A stretch of DNA of 64,000 bases, taken from CAZHLD01 sp964533185 (lineage in GTDB: Bacteria; Acidobacteriota; Terriglobia; Acidiferrales; UBA7541). The notes under the pieces are model-generated. The model was not told the origin of the DNA, did not search any database, and was given only the letters and a program-made list of their open reading frames with translations. Shown piece by piece: positions 33,711-41,603 of this stretch. The DNA is taken from contig CAZHLD010000001.1 of assembly GCA_964533185.1 (NCBI GenBank), positions 124,001 to 188,000 on the forward strand, given 5' to 3'. Every line of letters starts with the position of its first letter. Positions within the stretch are counted from its first letter, which is position 1. The translations under genes were made by a program, and so were the position numbers.

Positions 33711-34387
33711 ATGCCCACCCCTTCACCGAAGCTGGTTCCTACGCCCGCCTTCAAACCTCCCCGTTACATCGTCGTCGAAGGCCCCATCCGCGTCGGCAAG
33801 AGCACTCTGGCGAGGACACTCGCCGACCGCATGCACGCCCGTCGCGTCTTCGACTGCGAAGACAATCCCTTCCTCTCCGACTTCTACTCCGAAAAGCCCG
33901 GTGCCGCTTTCCGCGCGCAGATGTACTTCCTCCTCGAGCGGCACCGCCGTCTTCGCGAAACGCATCTCGAAGAATCTCCCGGCCCGGTTGTCGCCGATTA
34001 TCTGTTCGAGAAGGACAAACTCTTCGCCTACCTCAACCTCGACAACGAAGAATTGAAGCTCTACGACCGCTACTACGAAATCTTCGCCGCTGGCCTGCCC
34101 GTCCCCGATCTGATCATTGATATCTCCAGGCCAGCACCGACGTCCTCCGCAGCCGCATCGCCAAAAAGGCCGATCCCGCCGAATCGCACATCTCGCTCGA
34201 CTACCTCGAAGAAGTTGTCCGCGCCTACGAACACTTTTTCTTCCGCTACTCCGCCTCCGACCTCCTCGTCGTCAACACCTCCGAGATCGATTTCGTGGAC
34301 CGCAACGCCGACCTCCAGCAGCTCCGCCGCCGCCTTCAGGAGCCCGTCAAAGGCACTCAGCACTTCCTCCCCCTCGGCCAGACCTGA
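33711..34387 (+). pseudogene. Deoxynucleoside kinase, frameshifted
   Basis: The first 136 codons encode a dNK-family kinase: YIVVEGPIRVGKSTLAR (P-loop), YFLLERHRRLRE, and DYLFEKDKLFAYLNLDN. At 34119-34120 two extra bases (GA) break the frame; the original frame runs on as junk to 34538. Removing them restores LQASTDVLRSRIAKK, HISLDYLEEVVRAYEHFF and a natural stop at 34385-34387, giving about 224 residues, the family norm. Such enzymes phosphorylate deoxyadenosine or deoxyguanosine in nucleotide salvage. The break may be a sequencing or assembly error or a recent mutation, because the rest of the gene is unspoiled. The start MPTPSPKLVP is the last ATG before the domain. Confidence 0.88.
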
Positions 34388-34390
34388 TTC

Positions 34391-34457
34391 TCTCTTTTCT
34401 GCGCCCTCCGTGCTCTCTGCGACCTCTGCGCATCTGTGTCTCTGCGTCCTCTGCGAT
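34391..34457 (+). repeat. CTCTGCG-type pyrimidine repeat, copy B4
   Basis: A tract of CTCTGCG, CCTCTGCG and CATCTGTG words begins 4 bp after the kinase stop. Confidence 0.6.
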
Positions 34458-34527
34458 AATGTTTTTTCTTTTCTCTTTTGTCTTTTGCCTTGTTCACGAC
34501 AAGATCAAATCCCCAGCTCTCACCCAT

Positions 34528-34559
34528 CTAAAATCTGAAATTTCAAATTTGAAATTTCC
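34528..34559 (+). repeat. AT-rich ATTTC repeat, copy C3
   Basis: A nearly palindromic run built on GAAATTTCAAATTTGAAATT, about 45 bp before the asparaginase start. Confidence 0.55.
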
Positions 34560-34606
34560 CCATCCTGCCGTATGCTCCTCTCGACTCTCCGCCCTGTGAG
34601 GTGCCT

Positions 34607-35773
34607 ATGGCTCCCTGGTCTCGCCGCCGTTTCTTTCTGACCACCCTGGCCGGCAGTCTCGCCGCCGGCGCACAGAAAATCTTCGCCGCCGACTCTCCCA
34701 ACGGCGACGGCCTCTCCTCCCTCGCTCAGGCCGCCGCCGCGACCGCCAAAGGCACGCGCCCTCTCATCATTTCCAGCTCCAACGGCCTCAATGCTCTCGA
34801 CCTCGGCATGGGCCTGCTTGAGCGCGGCCACGATACGCTTGATGCCGTGGTCGCCGTCGTCAACGTCGTCGAAGACGACCCCCGCGACAACTCCGTCGGT
34901 TACGGCGGCCTACCCAACGAAGAGGGCGACGTCGAACTTGACGCCAGCGTCATGCACGGCCCCACGCGCCGCGCCGGCGCCGTCGCTTCTCTTCGCTACA
35001 TCAAGAATCCCTCCAAAGTCGCCCGCCTCGTCATGGAGCAGACCGACCACGTTCTGCTCGTCGGCCCGGGCGCTCTGCGTTTTGCCGAAATGCAGGGCTT
35101 CGAGCGCATGAACCTCCTCACCAACGAATCCCGCCTCGCCTGGCTCCGTTGGAAAGCCTCCACCACGCCCAACTGGGCTCCCGGCCTCGATAGCCCCGAC
35201 TGGAAAGACAAAGCCGCCTCGCTTCTCGATCCCAATCTCCCCGAACCCGAAAAGGCCCGCCTGCTCGCCTGGGTCGAAGACGTCGTCGCTCATCCCCCCA
35301 CCGGCACCATCAACTGCCTCGCCGTCAACGAAAAGGGCGACATCTCCGGCACCACCACCACCTCCGGCCTTGCCTGGAAGATTGCCGGGCGCGTCGGCGA
35401 TTCCCCCATCATCGGCGCCGGCCTCTATGTGGATAACGACATCGGCGCCGCCGGCTCCACCGGCCGCGGCGAAGAGAACATCAAAGTCTCCGGCGCCCAC
35501 ACCATCGTTGAAATGATGCGCAAGGGCATGTCACCCACCGACGCCTGCCTCGAAGCCCTTTCCCGCGTCGCTCGCAACTACAACAACGACAAAACGCGCC
35601 TGGCCAAATTCCACTTGCTCTTCTACACGCTCAATAAAGACGGCGTCCACGGCGGCGCATCGCTCTGGTCCGCTGCCCGCGGCGGCCGCCCGCGCACTTA
35701 CGCCATCCACGACGGCTCCCAGGCCCGCCTCGTCGAGTGCGCCTCGCTTCTACAAGGAGCCAGCTCCGACTAA
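34607..35773 (+). CDS. N4-(beta-N-acetylglucosaminyl)-L-asparaginase-like Ntn-hydrolase, Tat-exported
   Basis: About 388 residues. The N-terminus SRRRFFLTTLAGSLAAGA is a Tat signal. Family blocks are SNGLNALDLGMGLLERG, DDPRDNSVGYGGLPNEEG, LDASVMHGPTRRAGAV and the autocleavage site in PPTGTINCLAVN, where the Thr after Gly would be the new N-terminal nucleophile. Further blocks are GDISGTTTTSGLAWKI and VDNDIGAAGSTGRGE. Known members split the GlcNAc-Asn bond or asparagine. The start at 34607 follows GTGAGG; the GTG at 34601 is an alternative. It is probably periplasmic and monocistronic. Confidence 0.93.
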   Translation: MAPWSRRRFFLTTLAGSLAAGAQKIFAADSPNGDGLSSLAQAAAATAKGTRPLIISSSNGLNALDLGMGLLERGHDTLDAVVAVVNVVEDDPRDNSVGYGGLPNEEGDVELDASVMHGPTRRAGAVASLRYIKNPSKVARLVMEQTDHVLLVGPGALRFAEMQGFERMNLLTNESRLAWLRWKASTTPNWAPGLDSPDWKDKAASLLDPNLPEPEKARLLAWVEDVVAHPPTGTINCLAVNEKGDISGTTTTSGLAWKIAGRVGDSPIIGAGLYVDNDIGAAGSTGRGEENIKVSGAHTIVEMMRKGMSPTDACLEALSRVARNYNNDKTRLAKFHLLFYTLNKDGVHGGASLWSAARGGRPRTYAIHDGSQARLVECASLLQGASSD

Positions 35774-35796
35774 CCCCACCTCGCACCACCCGAGGT

Positions 35797-35838
35797 TGTC
35801 ATCCTGAGTCCCGGCCTTGTCGGGACGAAAGATCCCTC
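35797..35838 (+). repeat. Family A hairpin repeat, copy A8
   Basis: Arms ATCCT and AAGAT (one mismatch) flank a core TCCCG/CGGGA. It is followed at 35857-35913 by single copies of CAACAGTCAACAGTG and TTACGTATTACG-type runs, other short low-complexity families. Confidence 0.65.
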
Positions 35839-35958
35839 CTCTCTCTTCCTCAGGCAACAGTCAACAGTGAACGGAAAACGGGGACCGAGTTACGTATTAC
35901 GAATCACGAGTAACGTCCTTTCCTCCCCACCCGCCACTCTCCTTGCTATTCTCCCCCC

Positions 35959-37092
35959 GTGGACCGCGTCAACATTCTCATCGTCGGCGGCGGAGTCGTC
36001 GGCTGCGCCACGGCCGCCGAGCTCGCCGCCCGCTGGGACAACGTCTTCCTCGTCGAACAGCTCCCTCGCCTCGGCATGGCCGCCAGCACCCGCAATAGCG
36101 GTGTCCTCCATTCCGGCCTTTACTATCCGCCTGGCTCCCTCAAAGCTCGCCACTGCGTCGCCGGCAATCGCCTCTCCTACGAGTTCTGCTCCGCCCACAA
36201 CGTTCCTCATCGTCGCACCGGCAAACTCGTCGTCGCCGCAACCGCCGAAGAAGAATCGCAACTCGCCGCTCTTGCCGAAAACGGCCGCGCCAATGGCGTA
36301 GAGAACCTTCGCCTCATCGACCGCGCTGCAATACGCACCCGCGAACCTCACATCGCCGGCCATTCCGCTCTCGAAGTTCCTGCCGCCGGCATCGTTTCCA
36401 GCGAAGAGCTGGTCAAGGCCTACGCCCGCATCGCTCAGGATCGCGGCGCCAGCCTGCTCACCCACGCCCGCGTCACCCGCCTCGAGCCGCAGCACGACTC
36501 AATTCGCGTCACCCTTCAGGTGGGCGATTCAGAAAACGCATCAAATGTTGTCGTAGAAACTGTAGAGGCGTCTTGCGTCGTCAATGCCGCCGGCCTTTAC
36601 GCCGACGAAGTCGCTGCCCTGCTCGGCAACCATCGCTTTCGCATTTATCCCGTCCGCGGCGAGTATTGCGAGCTGGTTCGCTCGAAATCGCATCTGGTCC
36701 AATCGCTCGTTTACCCGCTTCCTCACCCCGAAGGCCTGAGCCTAGGCGTCCACCTCACCAAGACTCTCTGGGGCACCGTGCTCGTCGGCCCCACGGCACG
36801 TTACGTAACAGAAAGAAATGATTACGAGCGCGATCGTCTCCCGATCGAAGAGTTCGCTCGCCGCGCGAAACCCCTCTTGCCCGAAATCGTCCCCGCCGAT
36901 CTCACCCTCGCCTACTCCGGCCTTCGTCCCAAGCTCACCCCGCCCGGCGCCCCCGGCCCGGCCGATTTCGTCATCGAGCGCGACCCCCAATTTCCCCGCG
37001 TCATTCAACTCGTCGGCATCGAGTCCCCCGGCCTTACCGCCGCTCCTTCGATCGCCCGCCACGTCTCCTCCCTCGTCTCCGAACTCTTGTAG
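35959..37092 (+). CDS. FAD-dependent L-2-hydroxyglutarate dehydrogenase-like oxidoreductase
   Basis: A 377-residue DAO-fold flavoprotein. The FAD-binding motif NILIVGGGVVGCATAAELA is at the N-terminus. GMAASTRNSGVLHSGLYYPP and KARHCVAGNRL are characteristic of the LhgO/L2HGDH group, as are PAAGIVSSEELVKAYA and VNAAGLYAD. The C-terminus has SGLRPKLTPPG and a final GIESPGLTAAPSIA flavin block. It probably oxidises L-2-hydroxyglutarate or a related 2-hydroxyacid and passes electrons to quinone. The start codon is GTG. The stop (TAG at 37090) is supplied by the head of a TGTAG hairpin repeat. Confidence 0.9.
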   Translation: MDRVNILIVGGGVVGCATAAELAARWDNVFLVEQLPRLGMAASTRNSGVLHSGLYYPPGSLKARHCVAGNRLSYEFCSAHNVPHRRTGKLVVAATAEEESQLAALAENGRANGVENLRLIDRAAIRTREPHIAGHSALEVPAAGIVSSEELVKAYARIAQDRGASLLTHARVTRLEPQHDSIRVTLQVGDSENASNVVVETVEASCVVNAAGLYADEVAALLGNHRFRIYPVRGEYCELVRSKSHLVQSLVYPLPHPEGLSLGVHLTKTLWGTVLVGPTARYVTERNDYERDRLPIEEFARRAKPLLPEIVPADLTLAYSGLRPKLTPPGAPGPADFVIERDPQFPRVIQLVGIESPGLTAAPSIARHVSSLVSELL

Positions 37093-37140
37093 CGGCGGCT
37101 TCACGCCGCCATCCCGGTGGCGCGGGCATCCCTGCCCGCG
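37088..37140 (+). repeat. TGTAG-headed hairpin repeat, copy E3 (two hairpins)
   Basis: TTGTAGCGGCGG opens GGCGGC-TTCA-CGCCGCC, then GCGGGC-ATCCCT-GCCCGC follows. The TAG within the head is the stop codon of the preceding gene. Confidence 0.55.
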
Positions 37141-37204
37141 TCTTCTCTCCGGAGTGCGGGCGGCTCACCGGTTCTTTGCTGCTTGTCTCTTCACTTGCCC
37201 ACCC

Positions 37205-37239
37205 CCAAAAACAAAAAGGGCGGGCTCTTCGCCCGCCCT
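37205..37239 (-). terminator. Terminator of the S41 gene
   Basis: On the minus strand the stem AGGGCGGGC/GCCCGCCCT with a 5-nt loop is followed by TTTTTGTTTTT. It is placed 32 bp past the S41 stop and lies between convergent genes, so it may serve both. Confidence 0.85.
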
Positions 37240-37270
37240 CTTTAAACTCTCCCTATTCCTTCTTGCGTCT

Positions 37271-38566
37271 TTACGCCGCTTCCGGCAGCCTCCGCGCCTT
37301 CCGCGCCGGCACAACGCGCATCGCCTGCGCCTTCGCCGCGCCGCCCTTCAGGATTTCGATTGCCTTCCGCAGCACCGGATCCTCCGGCGACGCCGGTCGC
37401 ACACCCGGCTGCTGCGCGCTTGGCGAATCGTCATCCGCATCAAGTTCGTCACTTCCCGCACGCACTTCCACTGTCGGCTTCACCCCGTCATCCGGGATGG
37501 CCTTACCCGAAGGCGTGTAGTAGAGCGCCACGGTCAGCACCAGCGCCGCCCCATCCTCCAGCGGAAACAGCTTCTGCTCCGACGCGCTCCCGTACGTTCG
37601 CGTCCCCACCACTTCCCCGCGCTTGTTCTCTCCGACGGCCGCGGCCAGCACTTCCGCCGCTCCCGACGTACTGCTGTTGATCAGCACCGTCATCGCATGC
37701 TTCCAGACCACCTTTGCCGGCTCGGCGACAAACTCTTCCCGCGCCACCGTCTGCCCCTTCAATGACCCAATCGTCCCTGCCGGCAGGAACAGCCGCGCCA
37801 CAGCCACCGCTTCGTTCGGGTCGCCTTTTGCGTTGTCGCGCAGGTCCAGCACCAGCTTCTGTATCCCCTGCTTTTCAAATTGAACCAATTTCTCCCGAAT
37901 CTCGTTCGCTTTGCCCGTCTCCAGCGTCGCCACACGCAAGTAGCCAACCTCCGGCTCCACCTTCTCCGCCGTCACCTTCGGCATGCTCACGTGCTCTCGC
38001 ACCAGGTCCATCTCTTGCGTCTCGCTCCGCCCACGCCGCACAACAGACACCTTCACGCCGCTTCCGGCGTCGCCCGCTAGCAGGATCTGCGCCTGCCCCA
38101 CGGACATCTCCCGCGTCGTAAACCCGCTAATCGCCTCCAGAATGTCCCCCGGACGCAGCCCCGCCCTTTGCGCCGGACTGTCTGGCAGCACGGCCACCAC
38201 GATGATGTAGCCAAACCGCTTCGATAGCGATATTCCCACCTCGCCCTTCGATCCGTTTTGCACTTTCTGTTTGTACTCGGTGTATTCCCGCGGGCTCAGG
38301 TAGCTCGAGAGCGGGTCCAGCGATTCCAGCAGCCCGTGCAGCGCACCGGAGGTCACCAGCGGCAGGTTGGGCTCTTCCACGTAGTCTTGCTGGATATGTT
38401 GCAGCACCTCGCTGAAGACGCTTAGCGAACGGTAGGTCTTGTCCTCCCCGGTCTTGCCCATCACGTACCCGAGGCCAACGTAGGAAAGCACCACCAGCGT
38501 CAGCGTCACCACCATCACCTTGCCCCAGCGCCCGCTGGCCAGCGAAGAAAACAATCTCCGGCTCAT
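37271..38566 (-). CDS. S41-like (C-terminal processing protease) protein lacking the catalytic dyad
   Basis: The start at MSRRLFSSLASGRW gives 431 residues with a membrane anchor at about 17-36, a PDZ domain near 105-190 (SKRFGYIIVVAVLPDSPAQRAGL) and an S41 core. Aligned with Prc (Ser430/Lys455), the nucleophile position in NSSTSGAAE is Gly302. The lysine position in TRTYGSASEQ is Ser327, and the 25-residue spacing is kept. DLRDNAKG replaces the usual DLRNNPGG. The fold seems preserved but the protease probably cannot cut; it may act as a scaffold or regulator in the periplasm. The upstream in-frame extension is not conserved-looking. Confidence 0.88.
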   Translation of the reverse strand: MSRRLFSSLASGRWGKVMVVTLTLVVLSYVGLGYVMGKTGEDKTYRSLSVFSEVLQHIQQDYVEEPNLPLVTSGALHGLLESLDPLSSYLSPREYTEYKQKVQNGSKGEVGISLSKRFGYIIVVAVLPDSPAQRAGLRPGDILEAISGFTTREMSVGQAQILLAGDAGSGVKVSVVRRGRSETQEMDLVREHVSMPKVTAEKVEPEVGYLRVATLETGKANEIREKLVQFEKQGIQKLVLDLRDNAKGDPNEAVAVARLFLPAGTIGSLKGQTVAREEFVAEPAKVVWKHAMTVLINSSTSGAAEVLAAAVGENKRGEVVGTRTYGSASEQKLFPLEDGAALVLTVALYYTPSGKAIPDDGVKPTVEVRAGSDELDADDDSPSAQQPGVRPASPEDPVLRKAIEILKGGAAKAQAMRVVPARKARRLPEAA

Positions 38567-38699
38567 TCGCACCTCGCCTTCTGCGGATACATCCAGTATA
38601 CCATCCCCTCTCCTGCCCACAACACCGCCTCGCGTCCCGGTTGCTTCCCTATAAGACGTACCAGCGGCCCTCCGCGCTGCCTCACCCATTCCCTCCCAA

Positions 38700-38728
38700 G
38701 TGTAGGACAGCGGGTTCTGCAACCCGCC
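38700..38728 (+). repeat. TGTAG-headed hairpin repeat, copy E4
   Basis: TGTAGGACA is followed by GCGGGTT-CTGC-AACCCGC. On the minus strand it lies just past the stop of the candidate 50-codon ORF. Confidence 0.5.
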
Positions 38729-38734
38729 AAGCCG

Positions 38735-38887
38735 CTATTCCGGCCTCACTGTTTTCTCGCCCGGTCGCAAATCGCGGACTTTGCGTTTTGTCGCTTGCAC
38801 TTGTGCGGCTTCCGTTTTGGCCTTCTGCAGGAAGGCTTTGTGGCTCATTCTTTTGCCCAGCTTCTGGTTTAGAAATTTCTGTTTCAT
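38735..38887 (-). CDS. Candidate 50-residue basic protein
   Basis: An ATG-initiated frame of 50 codons starting MKQKFLNQKLGKRMSH and ending GEKTVRPE before TAG. It is strongly basic (at least fourteen Lys/Arg residues) and free of cysteines, with a GGAG box 10 nt upstream of the ATG. No family is recognised. It stands alone between the S41 gene and the korDABC operon and is followed by hairpin repeat E4. The evidence is only an open frame, composition and a ribosome-binding site, so it could be fortuitous. Confidence 0.35.
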   Translation of the reverse strand: MKQKFLNQKLGKRMSHKAFLQKAKTEAAQVQATKRKVRDLRPGEKTVRPE

Positions 38888-38937
38888 TTTCGTAATACTC
38901 CATCACGCATGCTTTCTCCACCACACTCCTATTCTAG

Positions 38938-38967
38938 CCAATTTCTTGTTTCCAATTTCGAGTTTTG
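38938..38967 (+). repeat. AT-rich ATTTC repeat, copy C4
   Basis: CCAATTTCTTGTTTCC and ATTTCGAG words about 190 bp upstream of korD. Confidence 0.5.
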
Positions 38968-39154
38968 CTCTCCTTCCGGGCCGCGCAATCAGACGCTCCC
39001 CACGCGGGCTATGCCCCACCCGGGTCGAGAGTCCCGCCCAGCAATTCCTCACCTTTCCACGCTAACTCTTTTCCGTTCTTCGAATTAGCCCTTACTTTCT
39101 GGCCTCCTCAACTGGCATCCCGATTGCCCCTTTGGCAGCCAGAGGCAGATCGCC

Positions 39155-39502
39155 GTGTCCCAGGAGCACACTTCGGACGTTCCACCCTGCGACCCGGAAC
39201 CCCCCTCAGACGCGCCCCGACCGAAAAAGGTTCGCGGCACGGTGTACATCACGCCGAACCGCTGCAAAGGGTGTGGTTTTTGCATCGCCTTCTGTCCGCC
39301 CAGGGTGCTCGAGTTCTCCGACGAATTCAATGCCCAGGGCTATCATCCGCCGCGATTCACTAATCCGGACGGCTGCACCGGATGCGACCTCTGCGGTCTC
39401 TACTGCCCGGACTTCGCCATCTTCGGCGTCATATTGAAGTACGCGCCTCCTGCCGGACGTTCGGCGCCTGCCGCAGAATCCAGTGAGCGAGGTGCCCTAT
39501 GA
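39155..39502 (+). CDS. korD: 2-oxoacid:ferredoxin oxidoreductase, ferredoxin (delta) subunit
   Basis: A 115-residue protein with two [4Fe-4S] motifs, CKGCGFCIAFCP near residue 37 and CTGCDLCGLYCPD near 74. It starts at GTG and has a Pro-rich N-terminal extension of about 27 residues. It carries electrons from the thiamine-diphosphate site to ferredoxin. It is the first of four overlapping genes in order D-A-B-C; the stop overlaps korA by four bases. Confidence 0.93.
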   Translation: MSQEHTSDVPPCDPEPPSDAPRPKKVRGTVYITPNRCKGCGFCIAFCPPRVLEFSDEFNAQGYHPPRFTNPDGCTGCDLCGLYCPDFAIFGVILKYAPPAGRSAPAAESSERGAL

Positions 39503-40725
39503 AGGCCGACCCCGCTGGCGTCCTCACCGGAACCCATTTCCTCGATGGCGACCAGGCTTGCTGCGAAGGGGCTCTGGCCGCCGGCTGCCGCTTCTCGGCT
39601 GGCTACCCCATCACGCCCTCCACGGAAATTGTCGAACGTTTCGCTCTGCGCGTCCCGCTGATCGGCGGCATGTTTATCCAGATGGAAGACGAGCTGGCCA
39701 GTTCGATCGCGATCGCCGGCGCCGTCTGGGCCGGTGCCAGGGCATTCACCGTCACCTCGGGCCCGGGCTTTTCCCTCATGATGGAGCACATCGGCTATGC
39801 GGCCATGACCGAAACTCCGCTCGTCATCGTGGACGTGCAGCGCGGGGGTCCTTCCACTGGCCTCCCCACTCTCCCCGGCCAGGCCGATATGATGCAAGCG
39901 CGCTGGGGCTCCCACGGCGACTACGAGATCATCGCTCTCTGTCCCACCTCGCCTCAGGAATGCTTTGACCTGATGATCGCTGCCTTCAACCTCTCTGAGC
40001 AATATCGCACTCCCGTCCTGTTCATGATGGATGAGTGCGTCGGCCACATGACGGAGAAGGTCGTCATTCCTCCCGCCGATAAGATTGAGATCGTCCCTCG
40101 GCGTTTCACCACCGCGCCGCCCGGCTCTTACAAACCTTTCCTTCCCGACCCCGATGGCGTGCCGCCCATTGCTCGCGCCGGCGACGGCCATCGCTTTCAC
40201 ATCACCGGTTTGACCCACGATGAACAGGGTTATCCGGCCATGAATGTCAATGCGCAGCAGCAACTCATCCACCGGCTGATTGGAAAAATCCGGGACAATG
40301 CAGGCAAGATTGCCAGCAACGAAGAGCATTTTCTCGATGATGCCGACTTCGTTGTTGTGGCCTATGGCATCACTGCCCGCGTCGCCCTCCGCGCCGTGCA
40401 GATGGCCCGTGAGCAGGGTGTAAAGGCCGGCCTGCTTCGCCCGGTTGTGGTCTGGCCGTTTCCGCTCGCGCGCATCCGGGAACTGGCCGCGCGGCCCAGC
40501 CTGACCGGCTTCGTCGTCCCGGAGATGAACTGCGGCCAGATGGTGCTCGAAGTCGAACGCGCCGTCGCAGGCCGCGCTCCGGTTGCTCTCCTGCCTCACG
40601 CCGGCGGCACCGTCCATCGTCCCGAAGATATCCTCGCCGCGATCCTCGATTCTGCGGCGGCGGGCTCAGCCCGCCGCTCCACCGGCCAGGTGCACCCGGC
40701 GCCTCTTGCCGAGGTTTCCCGATGA
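39499..40725 (+). CDS. korA: 2-oxoacid:ferredoxin oxidoreductase, alpha subunit
   Basis: A 408-residue alpha subunit. GYPITPSTEI near residue 34 and QMEDELASSIAIAGA are the conserved pyrimidine-domain blocks, followed by TSGPGFSLMMEHIGYAAMTE and VDVQRGGPSTGLPT. With KorB it oxidatively decarboxylates 2-oxoglutarate (or another 2-oxoacid) to the acyl-CoA with ferredoxin as acceptor. The operon layout D-A-B-C matches 2-oxoglutarate:ferredoxin oxidoreductases; substrate choice is inferred. Confidence 0.93.
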   Translation: MKADPAGVLTGTHFLDGDQACCEGALAAGCRFSAGYPITPSTEIVERFALRVPLIGGMFIQMEDELASSIAIAGAVWAGARAFTVTSGPGFSLMMEHIGYAAMTETPLVIVDVQRGGPSTGLPTLPGQADMMQARWGSHGDYEIIALCPTSPQECFDLMIAAFNLSEQYRTPVLFMMDECVGHMTEKVVIPPADKIEIVPRRFTTAPPGSYKPFLPDPDGVPPIARAGDGHRFHITGLTHDEQGYPAMNVNAQQQLIHRLIGKIRDNAGKIASNEEHFLDDADFVVVAYGITARVALRAVQMAREQGVKAGLLRPVVVWPFPLARIRELAARPSLTGFVVPEMNCGQMVLEVERAVAGRAPVALLPHAGGTVHRPEDILAAILDSAAAGSARRSTGQVHPAPLAEVSR

Positions 40726-41603
40726 GCTCTTTCGTCAATCTCGCTCCCGCAGTCAATCCGGTCGAGCAGTTTCTCCGCTCCGACCGCATGCCCCACATCT
40801 GGTGTCCGGGTTGCGGGATCGGCACCACCGTGAACTGCTTCTCCCGTGCCCTGCTGCAGGCGAAGCTCAATCTCGATAAGGTCGCGGTCGTCTCCGGGAT
40901 CGGCTGCACGGGCCGTGTGGCCGGCTACGTTCAATTCGACTCATTCCACACCACTCACGGCCGCGCCATCCCTTTCGCCACCGGACTCAAGCTCGCCAAC
41001 CCGGAGCTCACCGTCGTCGTCTATAGCGGTGATGGAGACCTGATCGCGATCGGTGGGAATCACTTCATTCATGCCGCGCGCCGCAATGTGGACCTGAAGA
41101 TCATCTGCCTAAACAACTTCACCTACGGCATGACCGGCGGCCAGGTGGCTCCCACCACACCCGTCGGAGCCTTCGCCACCACCACGCCCTACGGTTGCTT
41201 CGAGCAGCCCTTCAATCTGCCTTATCTGGCCGAGTCGTCAGGTGCCGTCTACGTCGCTCGCTGGACCTCCTTCCATGTTCGACAGCTCATCCATGCCATG
41301 GGTGAAGCCCTCCGCAAGAAGGGTTTTTCCTTCATCGAAATCCTGAGCCCCTGCCCCACCCTCTACGAGCGCCGCAATCGGCTGGGCGATGGCCTCGACA
41401 TGATGAAGTACTTCAAGGAATCCAGCGTCGTTCGGCATGGCGCCTCCACCCGGGAAGTCGGCCTCACCTTCCAGGGCCCCATTGTTCTCGGCAAGTTTGT
41501 GGATACCGACCGGCCGGACTTCCTCACGCTGATGAACCAGCAGCTCGGCCGCACGCTCGAGGCCGAGTACGACGGCTGCGGAGGCGACCATGTCCGTAGT
41601 TGA
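40722..41603 (+). CDS. korB: 2-oxoacid:ferredoxin oxidoreductase, beta subunit
   Basis: A 293-residue thiamine-diphosphate-binding subunit. HIWCPGCGIGTTVN opens the protein, followed by SGIGCTGRVAGYV, the TPP/Mg motif GDGDLIAIGGNHFIHAARRN, and ICLNNFTYGMTGGQ. The start overlaps korA by 4 bp and the end overlaps korC by 14 bp, so the subunits are made together. ILSPCPTLYERRNRLGDG near residue 206 is typical of the OGOR/KorB branch. Confidence 0.94.
   Translation: MSSFVNLAPAVNPVEQFLRSDRMPHIWCPGCGIGTTVNCFSRALLQAKLNLDKVAVVSGIGCTGRVAGYVQFDSFHTTHGRAIPFATGLKLANPELTVVVYSGDGDLIAIGGNHFIHAARRNVDLKIICLNNFTYGMTGGQVAPTTPVGAFATTTPYGCFEQPFNLPYLAESSGAVYVARWTSFHVRQLIHAMGEALRKKGFSFIEILSPCPTLYERRNRLGDGLDMMKYFKESSVVRHGASTREVGLTFQGPIVLGKFVDTDRPDFLTLMNQQLGRTLEAEYDGCGGDHVRS

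Larger units (their letters stand above)
38567..39154. other. Long intergenic region (588 bp) between the S41 gene and korD
   Basis: It holds a TGTAG hairpin repeat (38700), a candidate 50-codon basic ORF on the minus strand (38735-38887) and an AT-rich repeat (38938). The rest, including the korD upstream region, shows no other recognisable feature. Longer open frames across it (38682-38924 and 38781-39065) have no protein-like signal. Confidence 0.45.
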
